From Carallia brachiata (taxonomy: Eukaryota; Streptophyta; Magnoliopsida; Malpighiales; Rhizophoraceae), in contig JADCRB010000035.1 of assembly GCA_021464245.1 (NCBI GenBank), forward strand, positions 280,762 through 344,761: a stretch of DNA of 64,000 nucleotides, written 5' to 3'. The notes under the pieces are model-generated. The model was given only the letters and a program-made list of their open reading frames with translations. It was not told the origin of the DNA and searched no databases. Positions 33,501-46,000 of this stretch are shown in pieces. Numbering within the stretch: position 1 is the stretch's first letter; each line of letters starts with the position of its first letter. Position numbers and translations under genes: made by a program.

Positions 33501-36500
33501 ATCTTAAAGGTTTACTTGGATTAGGAAATACTTCTTGGGTTTGTAAATATTGGCTGTATTCATAGTTTACTTATCCATTCTTATTGTGGTAAACATTTCT
33601 TCCCACTTTGTGAGTTTACTAGCACAGGTTTCATATGAATGCTTAAACGCAGCATGCTAACTAGATGTCGGAGAGGAAGTTTTGAATTTAACCCAGTTCC
33701 CACAAGGGAGCATTTTTCAAGGGTTATAGTTTATTTTTTCACCTGAGAGTGAAATGGGGTGCATCAAATATGCTGGAAAATTTTCTACTCAGACCTTATC
33801 AGTTCTGTTTAAAGAACATATTTCTTGTTGAGGTGTGTTATATGTATTTTTGAAGGCACCCCTTATTTAATTGCCCACATATTTGTGGCAGAAGGCTATT
33901 TTCTTTTGCATGCTAATCAGCTGCCTTTTGTGTTATCTTATGTAGACAGAAAAGGTTGACCTAGAGTATACGATTGTGGATGAGAGCCAAAGAAATTTGA
34001 ATGATCAAGGAGTTTCTTCTACTTTAAGAGAAGACAAGCTTAGTGGTAAGTTTTGCAATGAAAATCTTTGACTGCTAATGTTAGTTTTATAAGTTCTCCT
34101 GGTTTTGGCTTCTCAATATGGCTGCAATACAGCAAGGTGCTTCCAGGTGATGATTTTTAATATGGCTTGGCATTTCTAGATTATTTATGTTCCTAGTGTG
34201 ATCATGAGCTTAATGCCTACGATGATACTGAAAGTCCCATATTAATTGCTAAACATTGGAAAATTCAACTGAGTTTACCGACTGAACTATTTGTGACAAA
34301 TACAACATGGCCGAATATACTTAGGGGTTGATTTAGATTTCTTCTCAAGCCCTATTGCATTCTAAGGCTATCTGTATTTAGCAGACACTATTATACATCC
34401 TTGTATCCAGGAACCTGTCTTAATGTGGTAGACTTGATAACATAAGTTTATGACATATTGATATGGTTATTTAGCATCCAGATCTGCATGTCATGCTCAA
34501 GTATGAAATTATTTACTGTTGTTATGGTTGAATTCATGCAAAATAAAAGAGCTTGCCTTTTTCTCCCTTTCCATCTACATTGTGAGATGCTTGTGGTGGG
34601 CCTTTGAGAGTTTGCACAATATCGTCAGAATGCTTTTTCGTCTATATCTATAACTGTATGGTTTCACGTTCATTCTTTGAGACCTCATGAATTGTACAGA
34701 TATTTCTTTGTAGTTCATGTTAAATTTTGCCTAAAATTTGTTCAAATACATCTGGTTTGGAGAGAAATTTTTTCCACTGTAGTCTTGTCTAATCTGTAGG
34801 CTGCAGTCCAGTGTATCATATGGCTAATATCTGTGTTTATGCATGATTTTTTCAGAAGCAAGTGCCAGTGAATCTGATGATGATAATGAGAGAGTTGATG
34901 CTGCTGAGGAAGAAACAGATGACGATGAAAATGCTTTCTTTGACACTCGTGACTTTTTATCGTCAAGTTCTCTCAGAAGTAATGGGTCTGATTTTCGAAC
35001 GTCATCAATCTCCTCAGATGATGAAGTTTTTCGTGCACTCGAATTAGAAGATGACGTTGACCCTTCCATTAAATCTGTTGGGGCAAAGTATCTTTACGTT
35101 AAGCGGCGGAAGAAGTTGCCTGACCCAGTTGAAAAGGAAAAAGGGGTCAGCCTGTGGTCAATGATAAAAGACAACATTGGAAAGGATCTTACTAAAGTTT
35201 GTCTTCCTGTTTATTTCAACGAGCCTCTCTTCTTTGCAAAAATGTTTTGAAGATTTGGAGTACTCGTATCTCATTGACAGGGCATATGAATGGGGAAGAT
35301 GCGTAAGTCTATTGTTCTTCGCATATTCATTAATGCTGTATTTCTCGAGAGCTAATATTTTTTTGGTGGATTATCTTACAAATAGTCTTTTACCTTATGA
35401 AGTATAGACATGTGCTTCAATTTATTCTCCCTGTAGAAATTCCCCGATCTGGCTTTGCTGGTCAGTTTCAATGTTCTGGAATTTTACAATTACATGAACT
35501 GGTGGACTTTGATTTCAGATCATTGGTGATCGGACTGATGTCTACGGGACAGTTAACTATAAGTTCAACAAGAAGCATGGGATTATTTGCTTAAAAAAAC
35601 GGGACTGATGTTCTTTATACGGAAGCAGTGAGAACCGCTTCCATATGATTATCATCTTTTATTGCATGGTGATTGTGTTTGTTATCGACTTGCATAGAAT
35701 GGACATTTTATTGGCTTTTCTTTTATATGCATATGATGGTTGCAACCCATGTAGATGTTTTCCTTACGAAGGGATCCATTCTCCCATCCCTTCCCCCAAA
35801 AAGAGAGGGGGAGAATGGTGCATGGATATATGTACTTGCACCTTTTCTTTTTTCCCTCTTTATTTTCCTCTTGTGGGGTTGAGAGCGGGGCATGATGTAA
35901 ATCCCAGCACTTAGTTTATGTTACAGGGTAATGGCCTTATGAGGATCCTCAATGTTGCTGCTTTTGCTGTCTCTGGTTATGCTTCAACTAAGGGAAGAAT
36001 TTGCAAGCCTTTTAATCCATTATTAGGAGAAACATATGAGGCTGACTACCCAGATAAAGGCCTCCGGTTTTTCTCAGAGAAGGTTTGCGATCAACTTCAG
36101 AAAGCATTAGTGAATTGCGATTGTTTATAGTTATTGCAATCATTTCTACTTCAGAAAGGTTTTGGAAGGGTGTCCGTTGAACTATACAAAAACTGAGAAA
36201 TGGAAAAGATTCATATTTAATATATTGGAGTTGCCTTTGGTGTGTAAGTTGCTCTGAATAATTTGACATTATGGCAGTCAGAGGAAAAACCGAGCTGGTT
36301 TGTTGTTGCATCTACCTTGTTTGAACAGAGAGCCTCCGTCCTCTTATTATTATTATTATTATTATTATTATTTTTTGTTCATTTTTTCAGCACAAGCATA
36401 GCATATTAATTATTTTGACTTTTTTTTTTCATTAGTATTTTCATGTGCAAAGTTGCTTATTATATTTTAAATTTTGTGTCAGGTCAGCCATCATCCAATG

Positions 36501-38268
36501 GTTGTTGCATGCCACTGTGAGGGTACAGGATGGAAATTTTGGGGTGATAGCAATCTGAAAAGTAAATTCTGGGGCCGCTCCATCCAGCTTGATCCAGTTG
36601 GTGTTTTGACTTTGGAATTTGACGATGGAGAGTTTTTTCAGTGGAACAAGGTATAACTAAATAATTAGTTCAAATATATATTTGACAGTTCAAGCTTGAA
36701 ATTTGAGTCTATGTGGCAGGTCACAACGTCAATATACAATCTCATATTGGGAAAACTGTACTGTGATCATTATGGTACAATGCGTATAATTGGAAACCGA
36801 GACTATTCGTGCAAACTGAAATTTAAGGAGCAGTCAATCATTGACCGAAACCCTCACCAGGTGCTCTGTCTAGCATCCTCAAAGGATTGCTATCTACCTG
36901 ACTCAATCAGATTTTTAATGCATTGGAAAGTGCAGTGTTTTTTTCTTAATGTTTTTGCACCTTTTTTTTTAGCTTAATATACAACAAGAAGGTCCTAATC
37001 CCAAATTTATTAGTTTATTACAAATGAAGCAAAAGAATACGGAAAATATTGTTTCATACTTGCATTTAGGCATGTTCCCAACTGATTGTTTCTGTTATTG
37101 TTGTCACCATAATCTTGGTTAGCATTGCCTGCTGAGTTTTTTTGCAATGCTCTGACTGGCATGCCCCTCCTGGACTGGAAATATATTGTCAAAGAGGAAA
37201 GCAATTTGCATGTCTTGTTCCAGTGTATATGCACTGGACTCATATTTTTTGTAATGGAATTATTTTTTGAATGTTTTCAGTTTTATTGTCTTTATACGGT
37301 CTGTCTGTCAGGTAGAAGGAATAGTCCATGATAAGAGTGGTAGAACTGTTGCGACCCTTTTTGGAAAGTGGGATGAGAGCATACATTATGTGAATGGTGA
37401 CTATTCTGGGAAGGGAAAAGAGTTTGAGTCTTTAAAAGAAGCCCACACTCTATGGGAGCGAAGCGCGCCTTCCAAGTTTCCCACCAGATATAACTTGACC
37501 AGTTTTGCTGTAACACTCAATGAGCTCACCCCCGGACTTAAGGTGAGCGATCTTACATTAGTTTATGCACTGTAGCTTGGTGTGTCTAGCCACTTTTGAC
37601 TGGTTTTTCTAATGGCTCTGATAGGACACAAAATTGGTAGTTCATTTTTTATGTACGGATGGTTACAATTGGTCATGACAATTATATGAATTTCTGAATG
37701 TCTGGATGTTTGAACAGTATGCAGTATTGGGCTTATGTTGTTGCTGCCTGCCGGTGCATCTAAGTTGTTTCTTATGTCATTGAGATATTGATTTCTGATG
37801 TCATTCTCTTGATGCAGGAAAAGCTGCCGCCCACAGATTCAAGGTTAAGACCCGATCAAAGATATTCAGAAGATGGAAAATTTGAAATGGCAAATTCAGA
37901 GAAATTGCGACTGGAGCAGCGGCAACGGCAGGTATTTCAAATGCTGCATTTTTCCACAATTACGCATGAAACTCTGAGCCAATGTTATTCTAGGCTACTT
38001 AATTAGGACATACGGTTGGCCCAATGATTTGTATCCTTTTGAGTTATTTTGAGCTTTTGTTGTCATGATGTCAATTGGTGTGCATTTGACTTGAGTCCAG
38101 GCCCGCAAGATGCAAGAGAGAGGTTGGAAGCCACGGTGGTTTGCAAAAGATAAAGGAAGTGATACATATCGTTACCTTGGTGGGTATTGGGAAGCCAGAG
38201 AACGTGGAAATTGGGATTCATGTCCTAACATATTTGGCCAAATCCCTGCTGAACAACACTTGGATTGA
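30523..38268 (+). CDS. ORP1C: Oxysterol-binding-protein-related protein, ORP1 group (PH + ORD); three frame breaks
   Basis: Lipid-transfer protein of the OSBP family, likely at membrane contact sites. Exons are 30523-31066, 31528-31884, 33946-34045, 34856-35302, 35927-36082, 36483-36650, 36720-36860, 37312-37542, 37818-37931 and 38101-38268 (TGA), all GT/AG, for about 809 residues with the frame restored, normal for the group. Parts are an N-terminal low-complexity tail that starts MHPF, a PH domain about 102-230 ([20 protein letters not shown], split by intron 1), an acidic Ser-rich linker with a FFAT-like AFFDTRD at 361-367, and the ORD from about 431, with the family signature as SEKVSHHPMV (about 534-543). 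Frame breaks are one T missing near 30532-30534, one G missing in the run 30751-30755, and two bases missing in the CT repeat near 35224-35232. Exons 2, 3 and 5-10 are clean. ORP1C versus 1D is unresolved. Confidence 0.94.
34933..34953 (+). other. FFAT-like motif in ORP1 linker (AFFDTRD)
   Basis: Codes for AFFDTRD preceded by an acidic run (TDDDEN). The FFAT consensus EFFDAxE, with an acidic flank, binds VAP proteins of the endoplasmic reticulum. Position 2-4 (FFD) matches exactly; positions 1, 5 and 7 differ but 7 stays acidic. VAP binding is inference. Confidence 0.45.
36344..36372. repeat. (TTA)n microsatellite in ORP1 intron 5
   Basis: An almost pure TTA trinucleotide run of about 29 bases lies within the intron between ORP1 exons 5 and 6. 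Confidence 0.9.
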
Positions 38269-41200
38269 TGAATTCTTTTGCATTTTTCTCGATTGCTCAA
38301 TTCTTATCGATTCTTCAGGAATAGGGGGTGGATGTCTGCTGGCTCGAGCAGTTGGCGCCCATGCAAGTAAATTAGAATGCAGGTAATTATGCGATCCATT
38401 TTTTGTTATCTTCCTCCGTTATTTTCCTGCATCTGATTTCCCTAACCCTTCATTTTTAACTAGAATCACAATTTGATGTTAATATTTAACCCAATGTCGG
38501 GAATCACAATTCCATTTTCCCTTTTATTTATTTTTTTTAATGAAAAAAATGAGGCCGATTGACCAAACCCATTGCTGACTAGTGACTACGAACTAGAAAC
38601 ATAATCGGAAACTGCCTAGATTCGGAACTGGAATTAAAACTTGTTAGAACTGGAAGTGAAACCGAATTGAACTGAAATCGGATTTGTAAAAAGTTTCAAG
38701 CGTTATGTATAGATTCCCTTCACATCCAAAGATATTTTACTACTTCTGGCACGGCATCGACATTTCTTTTACAAAAAAGAAAATCATAAATTGCATCAAC
38801 ATTTTGCTTTACTTTTGCTCTGACACCGGACGTAGAGACCCAATTTCACGGCCCAATTATCAGCCGCTCTAGTCGGCAACAATTCGGGCGGTGTTTCCAT
38901 GCTTCCATGTTCTTTGGGACAATACCCACCAGTTTCTTCGAGCCAGCTGCATACAGTCGATATCTTTTCCAGATCATTTATAGGCATAGCACTGGTCTCT
39001 TCCAGTTCCTAAATTCACGCTTTTTAAATCCTCTCTTTCTCTCTCTGTCGGAGGTCGCGGACATGACGAATTGAGGATATGTGTAATGACAAACGAAGAT
39101 ATCATGCACATCAGCGGCTGCTGGCTACCAGTGCTCTCAGTTTCTGTTTCTTTGCACAGGATTTAGATTAGATTAGACGGATGGGTGACCCATGTCATAT
39201 GGTCATAGCACATCTATCTGAAGTAAAAACCAACAAACCCCAACTTCAAAAACTAACAAAAGGAATCAGAGGTTTTCTGTATGAGTGTAACCAAAACGTC
39301 AGTACATCGGATTTTTGTCTTTTATGATTGATTGGTGATCGTTTCCTTTTTTGTGATTGCTTTCTTTGGCTCATGGTCACATACATATCACAACTTCTCA
39401 ACGAAGCCTAAACAGACTTTAAACTGCCAAATACTATGCAAACCGAGGCGGTTTTATTGTTATGTCGTCTCAAGCTTTCCTCTTTCCTCTCTCTCACATC
39501 GTGTCATGGTTTTGTTCCTTTAAAATTTACGATCCAACTTTCTATTCTACCAGACATTGAGTGCTTTTGTAAAAATACTGACCATCAGAGGCCTTTTCTA
39601 TTTATTTTTTTTCAAAAAATAATTTTGTCAATTGATCTTAACAAGAAAAAAAAAAAAAAACGGGTGGAGTGAAGGAGACATTCAGAAAGACGTCTAAAAA
39701 TATGAAAGAAGATTTCTTATTTAATTTATTTTTTTATAACTATAATTTATTTATAATTTTATGTTAAAATTTTTTTATTAGTACATATTTAAAATAAAAA
39801 AATAAAGAAATAAATTTGTATGGTGGGATTCGATGTACTTTTATCTTCAATGAATAATCTGATGTACTTTTATCTTCAATGAATAATCTAACTTTCAATG
39901 CAGGTTGAAGCATATAGTTGATAATAAGTAAATTATACTCATAAAAAAATAAAAAAAAATAACAAGTATCCAAAATAAAAATAGCATCCCCCCTCCCCCC
40001 TCTTTTCTCTTTTGGTTTCCGATTCGGGAGGAAAGGAGGATATTTACTTTTTCATGCTTGCAATCACCCACAAGTGGCAAATTATTTCAATGGTTCTGTA
40101 ATTTTACAACAAATTATTTTCCTCAACTAACTAAAAAGATTTGCTCTTTTGGCACTTCAAGGGTTATCTTTTTTTTTTTTTTTTATAGAAAATCTAGGTA
40201 ACAACACTTAGTTAAAACATGAAAACGAAAAAATATATATATGTAACATTCACATTTCAATTAGTCTTATGAATCAATGACGTCCAATGTATTATCTCAA
40301 AAAAAAAAAAAAACATGACGTCCAATGTAAGAAAATTATTATAATGTTCTCTCGTGCATTCGATATTGCTCAATAAGTAATTCCTTTTTTTTTTTTTTTC
40401 GGGAATGTCTAGGTGTGAAATAAGGAGGGAATTAAAGGCAATCTGAACTCTCTTGCAGACTTGCGCGAAAATATGAAGTGATGCTAATGAATTTTTTTTT
40501 TTCATTTCATAAACAATTGGAAGTTCGAAACTGTTCGTCGAAATTAGAGGAAAATTAATTCATATCATATTGGAATCGAATTATGTCATATATTAGAATA
40601 AACAGGTAAATATTGCATGAGGGCTGAGGGTGACCTTTAAAACTGAATCGTGTGCCGTCGCCTGTGTTAAGGGCAATGCTTCGCATTTCATGTGGGTGCC
40701 ACATTGATACAATACTTGGTTTGTTTTTTTTTTTTCCTTCTTCTTTTCCTAATCTGGTACACAGATAATGCAATGAATGCGTAATAATAGTATTTCACAT
40801 GGATTTCAATTTTTACGGGGAAACAATCAAATTTGATGACACTGTTCCATGCATTCCTATGACAACATCAAATTATAAACTCCTAGGATATGATATCCCG
40901 TGGGAGTTTAATTATTTGTAATATGCTGTTTTACTTGACTCTCAACATCCATCCACGTCTACAATCGTGATGATATATATATATTTTTTTCTCTTTATCA
41001 TCTCGTCACTCTTTCAAGTTATACTGCTTGGATGCATTTGGTACACAATAAGATTTCTTTATTTTTTTGTTTATAATAGAGATAGGAACTCATTACTGAG
41101 AAGAGAGCAAGTGGAGGAGAAAATTAAAATTTGAATCTCAGACTTCCTATTATAAAGTTATTTTTTATTATTTTAATTAAACTGAATCTTTAAAATATAA

Positions 41201-42779
41201 TAAAATAATATAAAATAAGTTAATATAATTATGTTGTATATACTATTAATAAAATGAAATTAACTCTTTTTTGGACTTTAAAATGAAATTGACTAATCAT
41301 ATATTATTTTATACTGTCTCATGTACTTAACACTCCTTTTTAGTATTGATCGCTCGCGTTTAAATCACGATTTAACTGATGATTGGGTCATTTTTTGTGA
41401 TTAATATTTTTGTTTTTTTGGAACAAAGTGATTAATATTTTCTAGTCTCCAGTTTTTATAGATTTTCAGTTTTCACTCGTGTCAATGTTGTCACGTAGAT
41501 CCAGTGAACGTGATTAATATTTTCAGTTTTCGTTCATGAATTTAGCAAGGCCGATGGCGAGAGGCGGGCGCGTGAATGCCACTCTCGAGCTTCTTTTGCT
41601 ACCTTCCCCTGAACCGCGTGCTGAGTCATCGCCAACGTCAGAATTCAGATTACCTGTGCTTTTACCCACGGATGCTTGTTAAAATAACGTATTTATTATT
41701 ATTGTTTTAAAACTTAACCGAGAATTATTTATTGTGCCGAATGGTTTTAAGGTTAAATTTCAATCAAAATTAATTAATTAAAAAGAATTGTAATCTCTTT
41801 TATATGCATATAAAAATGAGAAAAAAAAGAGTGACATTTTTTAAACTTCTCAAAGAAGATTGTGTCAATTTATTATGTATAGGGAACCAAAGTCACTAAA
41901 TTGCATTATTAGAATAGCATATTATTAGGACCAGCCGTTATTATAACGATACAAACTGAATGGCTTAGCCAGAGTCTCTTTCGTCAATCTCTTTCTTTGA
42001 GCTTATTTGGCAAATATGTTAAAAATAGGATAATAATAAAACTAAAATTTTTGATTGAGAAAATGAGAATAAATGATTATTATACACTTAATAAGGTCTT
42101 TATTAATTATTGTTCATTTTCGGACTTGTAATATTGTTCATATTGCCAAGATAAGTTGATATTACCACGTAATATTAATTATACAAATTAGGATAGACTA
42201 TAATTAACCTTTCTCAAAAGGATATGTCAAATATTCCTAACAATTACATCAATCTTCAAAATTCATTGATAAAAGGAATAGTTTTAAGGGAAAAGAGTTA
42301 AATAGCATATTCACATGAAATTAAATCTTAAAAAAGCGACATAGAATTTATAAAAATTTGAAGACTTAAATCAATTTACAATTCAATAAGGTTTTTATGA
42401 TGAGTCAAAGAAAGTGTATCGATTTTAAATTTAAAGTTAATAATCAGATAAAATTAAGAAAATTGGTGCAAAACTTAAAAATAAAAAAAAAAGATTTTCA
42501 ATGATAAACTAAAATTACAAGATCTCCGCCAAAAAAAAAAAGTTAGTCTCTTAAATAATTTTACCAAAAAAGAAAAAGGCCTTGGATTAAAAAAAAAAAA
42601 GAGCCTTTAAATAGTTTGATTGGTCCAGGTCATCACTATGCTCTTACTTAAAAAAAATTATTATATAATTGTATTTTAAATAATATTAAAATAATAATAA
42701 TATAATCTATTAATTAATATTTATTATTTTTTTAATTCAATTAACCTCTACAAGTATTTCAAGAAAAAAAAAAGGTCAT
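38269..42779. other. Intergenic after ORP1; a possible small reverse-strand ORF and a tandem repeat
   Basis: Begins with ORP1 3' UTR. At 38580-38700 a stretch repeating GAACTGGAA/GAAACCGAA-like words looks like the end of an old hAT-type MITE. An ATG-started reverse-strand frame at 38987-38796 (63 residues, starts MPINDLEKIS) is GC-richer than its surroundings, but I do not recognise it. Otherwise AT-rich, with many homopolymer runs. Confidence 0.45.
39832..39889. repeat. Perfect 29-base tandem duplication
   Basis: The unit starting GATGTACTTTTATCTTCAAT occurs twice head to tail (39832-39860 and 39861-39889) without mismatch. Confidence 0.95.
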
Positions 42780-43080
42780 CTCTCTCCTAGAAAGACATGA
42801 CATTAGCCAATCCGGCAGCACTACGTGGTGAGTTACGAAAAGAACCACGTGGAAGATGGCGCGTACCGAATAGCGATGATGCCCTCGTTGAACTGTCGAG
42901 GTGGCAGACAGCCTCGCACGTCTGACTGTTCGAAAGCGACATTCGAGGGTTGGCCTGAGGTCCCACAGATGTACAGAAAGATACCATATCCGGCCCCACT
43001 GTAGGACCAATGGACTGCCAGCTCAGGCCTTCCCACTCCGTCGCAAAAGCGACCGTTTGGCTCCTCTTCGTTTAACTGGA
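42780..43080 (-). promoter_or_regulatory. GC-rich island with TCP, G-box-like and CCAAT elements
   Basis: A 300-base GC-rich island lies in very AT-rich DNA. It contains GTGGGACC and GTGGGGCC (both read on the reverse strand, near 42962 and 43000), which fit the class I/II TCP site GTGGGNCC, a CCACGTGG G-box at 42846-42853 and a CCAAT at 42808-42812. Overlapping frames are open on both strands, which is expected from its composition. It looks like an orphan promoter or the remnant of an inserted element; no gene is seen on either side. Confidence 0.35.
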
Positions 43081-46000
43081 AATATGTGATTTTGAAATTA
43101 TATAATATATATATATATATGAATTTTAAATTTTTTTAAAATTTTATTTAAATTTTAAATTTTAATTTTTTTTATCAAATTAGTACATCTATTAACGAAA
43201 AATAATTAATTTATTAAAAAATAATTTTGATCTTACAAATTATTTTGAAAAAAATTAAATACACTAATTGAAATTTTTTTTATTAAAAAGTATACATTTT
43301 ATATATTTATTTCATATATTTATTTATTAAAAAAATATTTTATGTGTATATTTATTGATGAAAAAAATATTTCATTTATTTGAGTTTTCTTTAATAATTT
43401 TCATTAAATTAAATTCATTTATTAATGAATTGACAACTTTTTATAAATGAAATGACTGATTTGATAAAAAATCAAAAATTTTAAGAATTAAATAAAAAAT
43501 CAAAAAAGTTTAAAATTTATATGAAAAAAAATTCAAAGATTTAAAACAAAAAAATTATATATCCCAAAAGTGTTTTATCAAGAAATTAGAGAAAGGCAGA
43601 GGATTTGATATTGGTCGTAACCAATCGGAGGTGCGTAAATATAATATTTATATAAATAATTTAAATCGTTAGATCGTAAATAATATAATAAATTTAAAAT
43701 ATATATAAATAAACTATTAAATATTGTATATTAATAAGTTCCTCTTACGTGACTCTTCAAGTATATTAACCGAATCTTACTCATATAGATATTCTTATAA
43801 GTCAGATTTACGCAACTCATAAAACTGTACCAGAAATTAATTATAGTAATTTTATAAATTATTAATCAAATAATGGATTATAAGTTTCAAATCAACATTA
43901 TTAGATGCTAAAAAAAATCAACATTATTATTTTCAACCGGCAATCAATGGCCATGAGGTCCTAACAACTCATAATAATAATAATATAATATAAATATATA
44001 GCTGGTCTTCTGCACTTTTACAAATAATGCACCAGCTAACCTTATAGTTTTTTTTTTTGTTCTTTTTTGAGGATTGGAGAACACAAATGATAATGATAAA
44101 AATCCAAATGTCTTGCACATTTCTCTTGGCTTTATCCTATTTTTGATCGGGTCTTCGTGCATTGTTCTATTGCCAAAGGTTGACATGTCAAGTGAGCGGA
44201 GAGCCAGCAGAACTCAAAAAGTGCGTTACACTGCTACAGTAGTCGACATGTATATGTTTTGAGTTCCTCTAATTTAGGACGCTTCTGCTGTGTTCCAATG
44301 CATTTGTTTTAATCTCGACGTATATATGTATTGTGACTGTGATTTCAGCTGGGCTTTCTAGATGCTAAAAAATTATGCTGTTTATGTTGTTCAGAAAGCA
44401 GTAGATATGACGCTCCCCTGGCATTCTCATATTTTTTAGCGGAACTCCATGTAATAATTAAAATAAACATGCATTTTAACTATAACTTCTCAACTAATAT
44501 ATATACCAATTACACTGATTACATAATAAACTGAGATTTTAAATTTTTTATATACTAAATTCTAACAACTTATTATCAATTCTAATACTGAAAACATAAC
44601 AAACTAATTATAATTCTACTAAAATAATAAATCATAATCTTAAACGAATCTGAATTAACTTCAACACGATCTTCACAAACCTCACTTGATATATTTGCCA
44701 CAAAAGGATGCAATAGATAATATTGTTTTCTTCGCGTACTTGTTAAACGATCAAGAACATGTCATGAAAAGGGATCACGCAAGCAAAACCCATTTAAGGA
44801 TTTTACTTTCTTCAACATTTTGACAACGTCTTAAATAAGTTCTGGATTTGTCCTCACTAGATTTGTTTCGATCAAAATTTTTTGCAAGAAAGCTGCTCCC
44901 TTAGTTACCTGAGCGTTAATTAAGCCGAGTGACGCCGGCCATATGGCAGTTAAGTTGCCTTGTGGAAAATATATCGCAACTTCATTAGTTAAATTTAACA
45001 GGCATCGGTGGATAAAACACATAGATCAGCTGATACGCACAAAGCAGACATAGCCACGTGATATATTGCATTTAAATGATTGTTCGAGATAGAATAAGAA
45101 GAAGATAATGGAGTCACGTTGTTTTCAAATTTGGGTTTTACTCTATAGTTTAATTTTAGATGGTATGAAAGTAATAACGCTGTTTATATGATGATCACAA
45201 AATATTTTTTACACTTGTTGGGTCCAGTCTACTTGACGACGGTAAATTTATGCAATTTTTGTTGACAGATTTATAAGACATCACCTTACTTACTCATTTT
45301 TGTTACCAAAAAAAAAATAGAAATGATTTTTTTTTTCATTTATTGTTTATGTAGGGGTTTGCTGATATTTTCACAGTAATTGAGATGGGGGGACTCTTTA
45401 AGGAAATACCTTATTTTGGATTTTCCTTCTTTCAGATCTTTATGCAAGTCTGGACTTATTGGGTTTTATGGGCGTTAACTGCCCGTAAAAAGTTCTATAT
45501 ATATCCATCCATTCTAGGTATACTGACTAATTCAAACATAGCTCGTAATTGGACCCCAAAATAATTGAAACCTAACTTGTGATATTGAGCACTGTTCTAC
45601 CAAATACATTGAAAAAATTGTATCAGTTATGGATAGTTAGCTGATATTCTCTCAAGGATCGATGATTCCATTAGGTTACTAAAACAAGGCAATATTATGA
45701 ATGAATACATAGGATGACAGTTGTAGAATATTAATGGCTTTGGCTTTCCTATTTGGTGTATTGACTTGCCACGAATATTGACACACCTACGCGTGTAGGC
45801 TTTACCCCTCCTCAAATTGTTCTTCTTTGTTGGATGAAGCTGTACATGGTGACAGTGATAGCCTTCGTAACGTATGTAAGGTAAAAAAAAAAACAAAACA
45901 GATGATCATGAGCTGGCTGTAAATTGATCGTTTGGTAGTTAAAAGTATACGTCTCGATTTATTAATTCCTTGCCTCAAGAATGATGGGAGCGGACTTATT

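Noticed and set aside
44650..45022. Reverse-strand protein-like frames
   Set aside because: Interrupted by stops and without recognisable motifs; too weak to call a pseudogene.
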